A stretch of 64,000 nt of DNA from Afifellaceae bacterium (GCA_028284625.1 JANQRH010000028.1:79289-143288); one strand, 5' to 3'. Positions 28,535 through 37,708 are shown, counted from the stretch's first letter. Notes: generated from the sequence alone by a model not told the origin. A program made the numbers and translations.

Positions 28535-30133
28535 CTACTCGGTCATCTCCATCAGACGGAACGAGAAGCCCATGCCGTCCAGTCCGAAAGCCTTTTCCGG
28601 ATCGGAGAGGGCCGGGACGCGGACGCGGTTGCTCGCGGCGAAGACGGAGTTGCGGTCGTAGCCGTAGATCGACGGCGCGATCTCCATCAGCCGAGCGTTG
28701 AGCGCGGCATAGGCGGCCTCGCGGTCCGCGTCGCTGGTCGAAGTCTTGCCGGCATCGAGATGCTTATCGACCTCCGCGTCATTCAGATATTCCGGCGACT
28801 GCCAGGTGCCAGCGGCGCTGGAATGATACTGGCCATAAAGCAGCGTATCGGGATCGCCAGTGACGGCGTTGACGAAAAGCTGCGAAATGTGCGGCGTGTT
28901 CTCAGGCTTGGAGACCTGCTCGGAGAACAGGGCCCACGGTAGCTTCTTGATCTCCGACTTGATGCCGAGCTCGGCGAAGTTGGCCTGCATCAACAGCGCG
29001 AAGCGCTCCTCCAGCGGAACTTCGGCGATCCAGGAGAGCTCTAGCGTGAAGTCGTCCGGGCTGTGCTGGCAATCGGCAAGGTGCTGCTTGGCCGCGTCCA
29101 TGTCGCGCGCGAGGATCGCATCGGCGGGATTGGCCCCGAACATGCCGACCGGAATGCCGCCGGTCGACGGGCTTCCCTGCGAAATCTCGTCGGTGATGGC
29201 GATCATCTTGATGGCGGCCTCATAGTCAAAGGCCTTCGACAAAGCGAGGCGACAATTGACGTCGTCCATCGGCGGCTTGGTCGTGTTCATCTTCACGTAG
29301 AAGGCACCGGTGCCCGATTCCGACAGCAACTGCGCGCCGTCGGCGGCAAGCGCCTTGATCACCTCAGGCGGTAGCCATTGTGAGGAGATGTCGTGCTCCT
29401 CCTGTGCGATCAGCGTGCGCACGGTTGCCGCTTCCAGACCATAGCGCAGACGCACCGTATCCGGCGCCACATCGGCAACGCCGAGGAAGTAGTCCGCGTT
29501 CTTCTCCATCACGGTCTCTTCCTGCGGATTGTGCGACGTCACCTTGTAGGCGCCCGTGCCGGCTCCGTTGGCGGAAAGATAGGCCTGGCCCCAATCCTTC
29601 ATGTCGCCGTCGCCGTCGCCGAGATTGGCCATGATTGTTGCCTTGTCGACGATTGGAAGGCGCACGAGCGACGCGACAAAAGCCGCTGAGGGCTGCGACA
29701 GATTGAACTTGACCGTGTTGGCGTCCACGGCCTCCGCACTTTCGACAATGCCGAACAGATAAGAGAGGCCCTGGCCGAGCGTCTTCATGCGGTCGAGGGA
29801 GAAGACCACATCGTCGGCCGTCATCGTGTTGCCGGACTGGAACTTGACGTCGGTACGCAGTGTGAAGGTGTAGCTGTTGCCGTCGCTCTCCCAGCTTTCC
29901 GCCAAATGCGGCACGTGACCGGGGCCGCCTTGCTTGGGCAGCACCAGCGTGTCGTAGACGTTGAACATCAGGATGGAATCGGCGTAGTCGGACGCCTTGC
30001 CCGGATCGAGTTCGCCGACGGCCACCTCATCGAGCCGCAAGACTCCGCCAGCCGATGCGTCCGTCGGGAGGACGGCGCTGAGTGCCGTCGCCGACAAGGC
30101 CGCCGCGGCGACTGTCGTGAAGATACTTCTCAT
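28535..30133 (-). CDS. ABC transporter substrate-binding protein (family 5, peptide/nickel-type)
   Basis: Signal peptide, LDEVAVGELDPGKASDYADSILMFNVYDTLVLPKQGGPGHVPHLAESWESDGNSYTFTLRTDVKFQSGNTMTADDVVFSLDRM. Confidence 0.92.
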   Translation of the reverse strand: MRSIFTTVAAAALSATALSAVLPTDASAGGVLRLDEVAVGELDPGKASDYADSILMFNVYDTLVLPKQGGPGHVPHLAESWESDGNSYTFTLRTDVKFQSGNTMTADDVVFSLDRMKTLGQGLSYLFGIVESAEAVDANTVKFNLSQPSAAFVASLVRLPIVDKATIMANLGDGDGDMKDWGQAYLSANGAGTGAYKVTSHNPQEETVMEKNADYFLGVADVAPDTVRLRYGLEAATVRTLIAQEEHDISSQWLPPEVIKALAADGAQLLSESGTGAFYVKMNTTKPPMDDVNCRLALSKAFDYEAAIKMIAITDEISQGSPSTGGIPVGMFGANPADAILARDMDAAKQHLADCQHSPDDFTLELSWIAEVPLEERFALLMQANFAELGIKSEIKKLPWALFSEQVSKPENTPHISQLFVNAVTGDPDTLLYGQYHSSAAGTWQSPEYLNDAEVDKHLDAGKTSTSDADREAAYAALNARLMEIAPSIYGYDRNSVFAASNRVRVPALSDPEKAFGLDGMGFSFRLMEMTE

Positions 30134-30162
30134 AGCTCAACTCCCTGTTTGATATCTGCCGG

Positions 30163-30810
30163 TTACTTTGGTGAATTGCCCGCACCGCGTTGCCGCGCGC
30201 GGTCGGTCTCGTCCTCGCCGAACACATCCATCGTGCCCGCCCATAAAATGGTCGCCGGTCGGTCGGAATGGTTCCAGGTGGAATGGACCTTAGTTGAGGG
30301 GAAGTGGATGGAATCGCCCGCCTGCAGGACGGAGCGTTCCCCATCGACCTCAACGGTCACGGCCCCCTCAAGCACGAACATCATCTCCTCGCCGTCATGG
30401 GCGATGGGCTCGCTGCGATGGCCGGGCGGTTCATGCATGATGACGCTGCGCAGGACGCTTCCGGGAAACGAGGAGGAGATGCGCTCATAAGCGAGCGCGC
30501 TTTCGCTGATGGCGTAAACCGGCCGTTCATTGCGGCGTGTCTGAGGGACGCGCGCCGGCGGCTGCACCAGGAATTCCGAGACATGAAGGCCGAGCACGCG
30601 TGACACGGAGACTAAGGATGACAGCGATGGGGATGTGATGCCGCGCTCGATCTGGGAGATGAAGCCGACCGACAATCCCGCCTGGTCGGCGACCTGCTGC
30701 ATCGTCAGCCCGATGTCCTTGCGACGCGCACGCAGGCGTTCGCCCAGGAGATGCATTTCACCTGTGTCATCGACGGGCGCGGCCTGGCTCAACGACACCT
30801 CACAAGCCAT
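30163..30810 (-). CDS. XRE-family regulator with C-terminal cupin domain
   Basis: LRARRKDIGLTMQQVADQAGLSVGFISQIERGITSPSLSSLVSVSRVLGL HTH and EEMMFVLEGAVTVEVDGERSVLQAGDSIHFPSTKVHSTWNHSD cupin. Confidence 0.93.
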   Translation of the reverse strand: MACEVSLSQAAPVDDTGEMHLLGERLRARRKDIGLTMQQVADQAGLSVGFISQIERGITSPSLSSLVSVSRVLGLHVSEFLVQPPARVPQTRRNERPVYAISESALAYERISSSFPGSVLRSVIMHEPPGHRSEPIAHDGEEMMFVLEGAVTVEVDGERSVLQAGDSIHFPSTKVHSTWNHSDRPATILWAGTMDVFGEDETDRARQRGAGNSPK

Positions 30811-30812
30811 GA

Positions 30813-30829
30813 TTTTAGTACTGCTAAAA
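30813..30829. promoter_or_regulatory. Inverted repeat TTTTAG-N5-CTAAAA, candidate XRE-cupin operator
   Basis: Immediately upstream of the regulator start; GCTAAAAC at 30823-30830 recurs at 30873-30880. Confidence 0.45.
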
Positions 30830-30933
30830 CAGTGCGTTGACGCGCAGGGAATGTCAACGACGTCTTGGCCCGGCTAAAACCATGCCAAATGCGGGCAGTT
30901 GGCCGACAGCGCGCCGGAAAAGCGCAGCTTCAT

Positions 30934-31713
30934 TCAGCGCTCCGTTGCGGTGGGCATGTTGCCGAAGCCCAGGAGTCGTTGGCCGGAATCGATGACCAGG
31001 GTGTGGCCCGTGACGTGCCGCGCGCCGATCAGATAAAGCACGCCGGCTGCGATATCGTCCGTGCCGAGACCCTCGCCGAGCGGTGTCAGTTTCTGGCGGC
31101 TTCGGAACGTCGTCTCGCTCTGCCCGCTCGGCAGGACAAGCCCGGGCGCGATCGCATTGACGGTGATCCCCTTGGGCGCAAGCGATGTGGCGGCGAGCCT
31201 TGTGGCGCCTTCCAGCCCGAACTTGCCGCAGAAGTAACTAAAACGCTCCGGCGATGCAGAGGTCATCTGAGTGTCGAGCAGATTGATAATGGCGGCGGGT
31301 GCGGGGAGGGGATCTTGGCGCGCGAAGACCTGCATCAGGAAGACGGGTGCTGCAAGGTTCACGTTGATCAGTCGTGACCAGCTTTCAGCGTCGAGGTCGT
31401 GGAGATTGTCCTTGTCGAACAAGGACGCGGAGTTGACGAGAACGTTGACCGGCCCAAGCGCGTCGCGCGTGCGCTCAATCAGGTTGCCGCTCGTTTCCGC
31501 CGTCGTGAGATCAAAGCGCAGGGTCGCCGCACGCCGACCCAGATCGGCGATCTTTTGGGCGGTTTCGTCGGCGCCCTTTGCCGAACTGTTGTAATGCACG
31601 GCCACGTCGTAGCCCTGCTCGGCGAGCCCGATTGCAATGGCGCGCCCGATGCGTTGCCCCGCGCCGGTCACCAGCGCCACGCCCGCGCCGTTAGTGCTTG
31701 GCGGGTTCGTCAT
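30934..31713 (-). CDS. SDR family oxidoreductase, FolM/pteridine-reductase-like
   Basis: VALVTGAGQRIGRAIAIGLAEQGYDVAVHYNSS (TGxxxRIG), NVLVNSASLF; last gene of the folB-folK-DHPS operon. Confidence 0.8.
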   Translation of the reverse strand: MTNPPSTNGAGVALVTGAGQRIGRAIAIGLAEQGYDVAVHYNSSAKGADETAQKIADLGRRAATLRFDLTTAETSGNLIERTRDALGPVNVLVNSASLFDKDNLHDLDAESWSRLINVNLAAPVFLMQVFARQDPLPAPAAIINLLDTQMTSASPERFSYFCGKFGLEGATRLAATSLAPKGITVNAIAPGLVLPSGQSETTFRSRQKLTPLGEGLGTDDIAAGVLYLIGARHVTGHTLVIDSGQRLLGFGNMPTATER

Positions 31714-32597
31714 CAGCACATCTCAAGCAGGTTGAGTACGGGTTGGACGCGCGCGGCCTCATGGCTGCGCAAGAGGTTCGCCTTGGCAAGCAAAGCAAGC
31801 GTTGCCATCGCGGTTTCCGCGCAGCGCACCTCGTCCTGGAACAGATAGACCGACGAGGGCATCGTGACACAGACCGGCCAGCCGAGCACACGGAACCGGA
31901 AGGATTGCAGCAGGCTTTCGGTCTGATAGCGCACGCGCTCCGGCCCGTCGGGGAGATTGAGCGCAAAGCCGAAACCGGGATCGACCCAGATGCGCTCAAT
32001 CCCGGCTTCGGTCGCAATGGCCAGCCGCTCGCGGAAAAATGCCATCTGCTGGTCGATGATCGCGTCCGCGCCGGGGAGCCTGTCGATGGAACGCGCCGTC
32101 TCGCCGGGCGTATAGCAGAGGATCAGGCCGGCCTCATGCCGCGCGATCGCTTCGTAGAACGCCGGGTCGTCGATGCGTCCCGTGAGGTTGATGATACCGG
32201 CCCCGGCTTCAAGCGCGGCAGCGGCGACGGGCGCGTGATAGGTCTCGGCGGAGACCAGAATCCCGTCATCGGCCAACGCCTTCACGACCGGGACAAGCGT
32301 TGCGATCTGATGGTCAATGTCGACCCGGTCCGCCGCCTCGCCGGTCGATTCCGCGCCGACATCGATGATCGCGGCACCCTCGATCGTCATGCGTCGGCCG
32401 CGATAGAGCGCGGACTCGACATTGTGGCAGATGCTCTCGCGATAGGAGGAATCGCGCGAGAGGTTGATGACGCCGAGCTGGTAGGGCTTGTCGTCAAAGC
32501 GCCGGCCGAAGTTCGGAAAGGCGAAGCTCTTCACGGGATGGCGAAGAGCGTTCTGATGCGCCGTCCACAGCGGCAGCAATCGGTCCGGCGTGATCAT
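31713..32597 (-). CDS. Divergent dihydropteroate synthase-like (pterin-binding) protein
   Basis: GVINLSRDSSYRES...GAAIIDVGAESTGEAADR...AAALEAGAGIINLTG...IWVDPGFGFALN; DHPS-like blocks with several canonical residues changed. Confidence 0.7.
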   Translation of the reverse strand: MITPDRLLPLWTAHQNALRHPVKSFAFPNFGRRFDDKPYQLGVINLSRDSSYRESICHNVESALYRGRRMTIEGAAIIDVGAESTGEAADRVDIDHQIATLVPVVKALADDGILVSAETYHAPVAAAALEAGAGIINLTGRIDDPAFYEAIARHEAGLILCYTPGETARSIDRLPGADAIIDQQMAFFRERLAIATEAGIERIWVDPGFGFALNLPDGPERVRYQTESLLQSFRFRVLGWPVCVTMPSSVYLFQDEVRCAETAMATLALLAKANLLRSHEAARVQPVLNLLEMC

Positions 32598-33118
32598 GCG
32601 CGCTCCTCTCGCGGCTCGGTCCAGTCTGAGGCGACCCGACTCAGCTCGCCGGCTTCTTCGGGCAGCATGTCGAGATGCTGCTTCATCGTATAGCCCGTCC
32701 GAGGATGTTTGAGGTCGACGGCGAGATCACAGAGCGGCGCCATCACGAACCGGCGCTGATGCATCCGCGGATGCGGCAGCGTCAACTCGGCTTCATCGCT
32801 CACGATGTCGCCATATAGCAGGAGATCGAGGTCCATTGTTCGCGGCCCCCAAGGGATCACGCGCTCCCGGCCGTGTTCGGCCTCGATGCGATGCAATGTG
32901 CGGAGCAGTTCTCCGGGCTTGAGCGTCGTTTCAATCTCCATTGCGGCATTGAGAAACGGGCCTTGATCCTCTGGGCCGCCGACGGGTGCTGTTTCGTAGA
33001 GTGCTGATACGGCGCTCACCGCGCAGCTCGGTTCTTTGCCGATCGCCGTCACCGCGTCCTTCATGTGCTGAAGCCGGTCGCCGAGATTCGATCCAAGGGC
33101 AACGAAGCATCTAACCAT
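32594..33118 (-). CDS. folK: 2-amino-4-hydroxy-6-hydroxymethyldihydropteridine diphosphokinase
   Basis: CFVALGSNLGDRLQHM...ALYETAPVGGPEDQGPFLNAAMEIET...WGPRTMDLDLLLYGD. Confidence 0.95.
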   Translation of the reverse strand: MVRCFVALGSNLGDRLQHMKDAVTAIGKEPSCAVSAVSALYETAPVGGPEDQGPFLNAAMEIETTLKPGELLRTLHRIEAEHGRERVIPWGPRTMDLDLLLYGDIVSDEAELTLPHPRMHQRRFVMAPLCDLAVDLKHPRTGYTMKQHLDMLPEEAGELSRVASDWTEPREERA

Positions 33119-33536
33119 GGTCGCGGCGGCGATGGATCACGACGCCGACGCCATCGGCATTGTCGAAGATGTCGGGTTTTTGAACGGTCACTTTGACGGC
33201 TGCGACCAAAGTGTTGGAGAGCACGAACGCAGCAACGGATTCCGCCAGGGTTTCGAGGAGCTCGACGTGCTCGTCCGATGCGGCGAGCGCCTCAATGTGC
33301 TGAACGATATCGGCGTAGGACACATAGGTTCCGGTCGAGCGGACGATCTCCGCATATCCGGAAACGGTCTCCGCTTCGACATCGAAGACGACGGTCTGTC
33401 GCGCCGATCGTTCAAATTCGTGCACACCCACAAAGGCCTGCACACGAAGCCCGCGGATGATGATGCGGTCGGGTTCGCCTTCAATGAGCTCCGGCGAGAC
33501 GATTGCCGGCTGAGCGGCGTCGGGATCATTTTTCAC
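33111..33536 (-). CDS. folB: Dihydroneopterin aldolase family protein
   Basis: IIIRGLRVQAFVGVHEFERSARQTVVFDVEAE...TYVSYADIVQHIE...VKVTVQKPDIFDNADGVGVVIHR. Confidence 0.9.
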   Translation of the reverse strand: MKNDPDAAQPAIVSPELIEGEPDRIIIRGLRVQAFVGVHEFERSARQTVVFDVEAETVSGYAEIVRSTGTYVSYADIVQHIEALAASDEHVELLETLAESVAAFVLSNTLVAAVKVTVQKPDIFDNADGVGVVIHRRRDHG

Positions 33537-33572
33537 GGCGGCTTCGTGTGCCCAAGTGCGTGCGAGCGGCTC

Positions 33573-33980
33573 TTATCGTTCGGCCGATAGCTCCTTACCG
33601 CGCTTTTGGCTACGGCCAACAAGGCCGGCCAACATCGGACGCGCGGGCAGGAAGAGCCGGTAGCCGAACTCAAGAAGAGCCATCATACCCGGAAATGCCG
33701 CAATCCGTGCAGCCCAGCGCCATTTCGGCAGCACGTCCCAGATGCTGACGAAAGCGGCGGCGCCCGAAACGAGTGCGCCGTTGGCGCGCCGGACGTGGAA
33801 GCGCGCCATCGCCGCTTCAACTGAAAGGCCACTTTCGAGCGCCTGGCCCGGCCGCGAGACGTCCTTGAAATCGAGCCGGTCGGCTCCTGTCTGCCTGCGA
33901 TAGTGATCGATCTCGGCGCGGCACAGGGGGCAGGATCCGTCGAAATAGACGACGAGGCTTGGGCCTTTAGGCGACGCCAT
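33573..33980 (-). CDS. DCC-family (DUF393) thiol-disulfide oxidoreductase-like protein
   Basis: VVYFDGSCPLCRAEIDHYRRQTGADRLDFKDVSR; start 33980 (or 34025). Confidence 0.88.
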   Translation of the reverse strand: MASPKGPSLVVYFDGSCPLCRAEIDHYRRQTGADRLDFKDVSRPGQALESGLSVEAAMARFHVRRANGALVSGAAAFVSIWDVLPKWRWAARIAAFPGMMALLEFGYRLFLPARPMLAGLVGRSQKRGKELSAER

Positions 33981-33993
33981 CGCGGTCGGGGCC

Positions 33994-35139
33994 TCAGGTG
34001 TGTAGGGCTTTTGCCGCGCTTGCATATCCGCCGTCTGCGCCGTCGACGAAGTGCATGTGCTTGGAGCTTGTCACGACCGGCGCGACGCAGGTCACCAAGG
34101 CCTCGTCCTGAACGTGAAGACCGTAGCGCAAGACGCCGGCATCGACCGCCTGGCCCAATACCGATTGAAGATGAGCGATCGTTGCATCGGAACAGTCGAT
34201 GGTCATCAAGAGGCCATCGTCGTATTTCCGGAAGTCGGTGTTTCCGGCCATTTCGCGCTTATACCTGACCGGATCAAATCCGCCGATGCGCACGCGCGTC
34301 TTGAAAAGGAGCCATGCAATGGCCGTGTTGGCGATGAGCTGCAGGCGGCGCCGCGTCGCGCCGCCGCGCAGAGCGCGCGACTGCAGAGACAGGGATTGCC
34401 GCGGCCAGCGCAGGTCCGGCCCCTCCACCGGCACTGGGTTCAGGCCGTCGGCGCCCTCAAGATACGCCATTATCCGTGCCGCAACCTCGGTGAACTCCGC
34501 CTCCGACGCGTTCGGCGCTCGCTTCACGATCAGCGACACGATCTTGCCGTTCTTTGGCTGCACCGGACCCCACTGGCATGAGAGGCCGGTCAGATCGGGC
34601 ATCTCATCGGGGGCGGCGTGGGGAAGCGCGAACAGCCCGCGTCTGAGGCGTTCGTCGATCCAATCGAGTCCGCCGCCGGTGAACATCGCATAGCGAACGT
34701 GATCCGACGCGCGCCAAAAGGCGACTTTCACATCGACACCGGCGTCGCGCACGTCTTTGACACGCGCAATGCCGACGCGCAGTTCAAGACCCAGGTCCTT
34801 CTTGGCCCATATGCCGACGCGCGAAAGGGCATTTGCAGCTCTCTCGGCTTGGGCAGGCGGAACGGCAAATCGCGCGCCGTCGCCGGCGAATGCGAAGAGC
34901 GGAAGATCGCCGCCGAGCGCGTTGGCAACGCCACAGATCGTTGCGGCGCCGGCGAAGTTGACGGCTTTATAGTGACCGGCTGCGATCTTGCTTTTCGAAT
35001 CGACGATGTCGGAGACGCCGACAAACCAATTGTCCGGTAAAGGCCTGTAGAGGGCCGCGTCAGCGACTTTCTCGAATTGGTCGAGCTCCGGGATCGAGTC
35101 TTCGAACGGAACGTTGTTCCTTGCTTGCTTGGCGACCAT
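33994..35139 (-). CDS. DUF3095 family protein (possible nucleotide-cyclase-like fold)
   Basis: FVGVSDIVDSKSKIAAGHYKAVNFAGAATICGVANALGGDLPLFAFAGDGARFAVPP; start internal MVAKQARNN. Confidence 0.75.
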   Translation of the reverse strand: MVAKQARNNVPFEDSIPELDQFEKVADAALYRPLPDNWFVGVSDIVDSKSKIAAGHYKAVNFAGAATICGVANALGGDLPLFAFAGDGARFAVPPAQAERAANALSRVGIWAKKDLGLELRVGIARVKDVRDAGVDVKVAFWRASDHVRYAMFTGGGLDWIDERLRRGLFALPHAAPDEMPDLTGLSCQWGPVQPKNGKIVSLIVKRAPNASEAEFTEVAARIMAYLEGADGLNPVPVEGPDLRWPRQSLSLQSRALRGGATRRRLQLIANTAIAWLLFKTRVRIGGFDPVRYKREMAGNTDFRKYDDGLLMTIDCSDATIAHLQSVLGQAVDAGVLRYGLHVQDEALVTCVAPVVTSSKHMHFVDGADGGYASAAKALHT

Positions 35140-35393
35140 GACAATTGTGTTTCGGCGGGCCTCGTTTTGGCGGGTATGCGCACCCGGCGAGGCGACTGAA
35201 CTTTTGCCAGATTGAGTGGGCGCATACATTTTTCGCCGTCAGCTCCGTTTTCGTGCTTCGATCAGGCACCGGAAGTGCCCGGTGTCTCTACGCTTACATA
35301 CGCAGCCGAGGCCCCGGCGGATCACCGGCGGCAGGCGCGTCTGACGCATTGGCCGATATGGTTCCGGAGCGGTTGATCGACCTCTGAGCGGCC

Positions 35394-36236
35394 TCAAAGC
35401 CGCATCAGCGCCAGGCCGCAAAGCACGGTGACCACCGAGGCGGCGCGTATCCATGTGACCCGCTCGCCGAGCCACACGACGCCGATCAGCAACGCAAAAA
35501 GGATGCTCGTCTCACGCAGGGCCGCGACGACCGGGATCGGCGCCACGGTCATGGCCCAGATCACGATCCAATAGGCGGCAAGCTGCAGCACGCCTCCGAA
35601 CAATCCGGCCGGCCAGCTGGCGTTGATCGCATCAAAGAGCGCGCGCCGTTTGAAGAGGAGCACGCCGGCCGCGAGCGGCAGCATGTCGAGCAAGAACAGC
35701 CAGGCGACATATTGGTGGGCGCTGTCGGCAAGGCGCGCGCCGAGCCCGTCGGCGAGCGTGTACCCGGTGATGCAGAGCGAGGTCACGGCCGCGTAGCCGA
35801 CCGCCTGCGGCGAGGCGAGCAGCACGCGCCAGCCGCCATCCAGCATCAGTGCCAAGATACCGATCGCGATGACGACGATGCCGACGATTTCTCCGGTGGT
35901 GACGCCTTCGTTGAGAAACACCAGCGCAACGATGAGCGTCGTGAGCGGTGCGGCGCCGCGCAGGAGCGGATAGACCTTGGTCAGCTCGCCGTGATGGTAG
36001 GCCATCGCCAAGGCGATGTTGTAGCCGACGTGGATGATGGCGGAGGCGATCACGTAGGGCCATGCCGGGCCGGGCAGTATGGGAAACAAGAACAGCAACG
36101 GAATGGCCAACAGCCCGGCCGCTCCGACGACCATCGTCATGGCGACGATCTTGTCGCCGGGCATGCGGATGATGGCGTTCCACGACGCGTGGAGGAGCGC
36201 CGACAGGAGCACCGCAAGCGCGACGAATGTGCTCAT
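35394..36236 (-). CDS. EamA/DMT family transporter
   Basis: About 10 TM helices, LLSALLHASWNAIIR...AALRETSILFALLIGVVWLGERVT. Confidence 0.88.
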   Translation of the reverse strand: MSTFVALAVLLSALLHASWNAIIRMPGDKIVAMTMVVGAAGLLAIPLLFLFPILPGPAWPYVIASAIIHVGYNIALAMAYHHGELTKVYPLLRGAAPLTTLIVALVFLNEGVTTGEIVGIVVIAIGILALMLDGGWRVLLASPQAVGYAAVTSLCITGYTLADGLGARLADSAHQYVAWLFLLDMLPLAAGVLLFKRRALFDAINASWPAGLFGGVLQLAAYWIVIWAMTVAPIPVVAALRETSILFALLIGVVWLGERVTWIRAASVVTVLCGLALMRL

Positions 36237-36877
36237 GTGCGGCGGCGATCTGGTAGGCCAATCAGGCGTCGCGGGCCGCTGACAAAGCGGTTGCCGCGCT
36301 CGAAGAAGCGCAGCGGACGCTCCGCGTCCTTGGTGATGCCGATGCGGGTGGTGGTGGCGACGGCGCCAGTGGGCCCGTGCTCGGCAGCGAGATAGAGCGG
36401 GCCGCCGCCGACGAGGTCCACGCCGTCATGTTTGAGCGAGACCTGCATGGCGCCGGCCAGCCGGCCGGGTCCGCGCGCCAGATCCAGGTCGCGGTTCGTT
36501 CCGCGGTGTCGGCGCATCGCGGCGTGGCCTTCCAGCGGCTCCAGCGCGCGCAAGAGAACCGCCGCGCCGACGCTTTCCTCCTCGCTGGCGACATTAAGCG
36601 CTGGCCAGGTGCCGTAAGCGATGTAGACGTAAGCGTGGCCGCGACGCAGGAACATAGCGCGGTTGCGCTTGGTCACGCCGCGGAAGGCATGGCTCGCCGC
36701 GTCGCCGACAAGATAGGCCTCCGTCTCGACGATGCGACCGGCAAGCCGCGCGCCGGGTGTCTCGTGCACCAGCGTCTTGCCGATCAGGAAGCGCGCCAGC
36801 GCCACGGTGTCGCGCGGCAGCGCCCGGCGGGAGAGCCGCGGCCAGTCGTCCGACAAAGCAGGCGCGGCGGTCAGCAC
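36233..36877 (-). CDS. DNA-3-methyladenine glycosylase (AAG/MPG family)
   Basis: LIGKTLVHETPGARLAGRIVETEAYLVGDAASHAFRGVTKRNRAMFLRRGHAYVYIAYGTWPALNVASEEES. Confidence 0.93.
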   Translation of the reverse strand: MLTAAPALSDDWPRLSRRALPRDTVALARFLIGKTLVHETPGARLAGRIVETEAYLVGDAASHAFRGVTKRNRAMFLRRGHAYVYIAYGTWPALNVASEEESVGAAVLLRALEPLEGHAAMRRHRGTNRDLDLARGPGRLAGAMQVSLKHDGVDLVGGGPLYLAAEHGPTGAVATTTRIGITKDAERPLRFFERGNRFVSGPRRLIGLPDRRRT

Positions 36878-37587
36878 TGATGCCTTGCGACCGGCCGAAG
36901 CATGCCGGCTTTTTCCAGCCGCTCAAGCAAGGTCTCCATCGAAGCAGAGGCGACAAAGCCGGTGCCGCGCTGGCTGCCGGTCTCCCTGTCACCGGACGCA
37001 GACGGGACCCATAGCCGGCTCGGCCGCTCGATTGAGTCAAAGACCAGCCGCGGACCGATGACCAGGCCCCGGGCGCGGTCGAAACCGTAACCGTCGTCGC
37101 CGGGCACCTCGAAATCATCGATTGCGGCAATGTAGTCGAGGCCGGACTCCTCAAAAATTCCGAGTTCCTTGCCGAGCGGTTGGCTGCCCCAGTGGGCGTC
37201 CAGGTAAGCGAAGACCGGCGGTGCGATATCCTCGCGCCGAAGCGCTGCCTGCAGCTCGGCTGTGCTGTCGCCTTCGACGATTGTCACGTTGGTGCGTTTG
37301 CGAAGCCGAAGCCGTGAGAAGGTCGCGAAACGTGGATTGATTTCGATGGACAGGACTTGAGGAAACCGCTCCGCCAGAAATCGTGTCGTCGTGCCACGAT
37401 ATGTGCCGGTTTCGATGGCGCATCCAAATCCAGCGGACGAGCAGAGCGCTTCGATGATCGCGATGCGCTCGCGCTGTCCGTTGAATGGGCCATAGAAGCC
37501 GTGCCTCAGCCGAGCGCGGTGGCGCAACAGATCGATTGCTCCGACCAGCCGCGCAATTGGCGGATTGCTTTGCAGGACGCCCGGCAT
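36871..37587 (-). CDS. Class I SAM-dependent methyltransferase-like protein
   Basis: GCAIETGTYRGTTTRFLAERFPQVLSIEINPRFATFSRLRLRKRTNVTIVEGDSTAEL...FAYLDAHWG. Confidence 0.72.
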   Translation of the reverse strand: MPGVLQSNPPIARLVGAIDLLRHRARLRHGFYGPFNGQRERIAIIEALCSSAGFGCAIETGTYRGTTTRFLAERFPQVLSIEINPRFATFSRLRLRKRTNVTIVEGDSTAELQAALRREDIAPPVFAYLDAHWGSQPLGKELGIFEESGLDYIAAIDDFEVPGDDGYGFDRARGLVIGPRLVFDSIERPSRLWVPSASGDRETGSQRGTGFVASASMETLLERLEKAGMLRPVARHQC

Positions 37588-37708
37588 GCCCACTTGTCTC
37601 CCTTCCGACGAGCAGATACCGCTCGTTGCTGAGAGCATAGGCCGCGGTTCCGTTGCGGCAAGGCATAGGAGCGGGAGGTGGGATTTGCGCACGCGCGGCA
37701 GAAGCGGT

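Noticed and set aside
27365-28942. 525-aa plus-strand ORF antisense to the ABC permease and SBP genes
   Set aside because: Shadow ORF; D/H/R-rich translation without domains, opposite strand is a clear DppB
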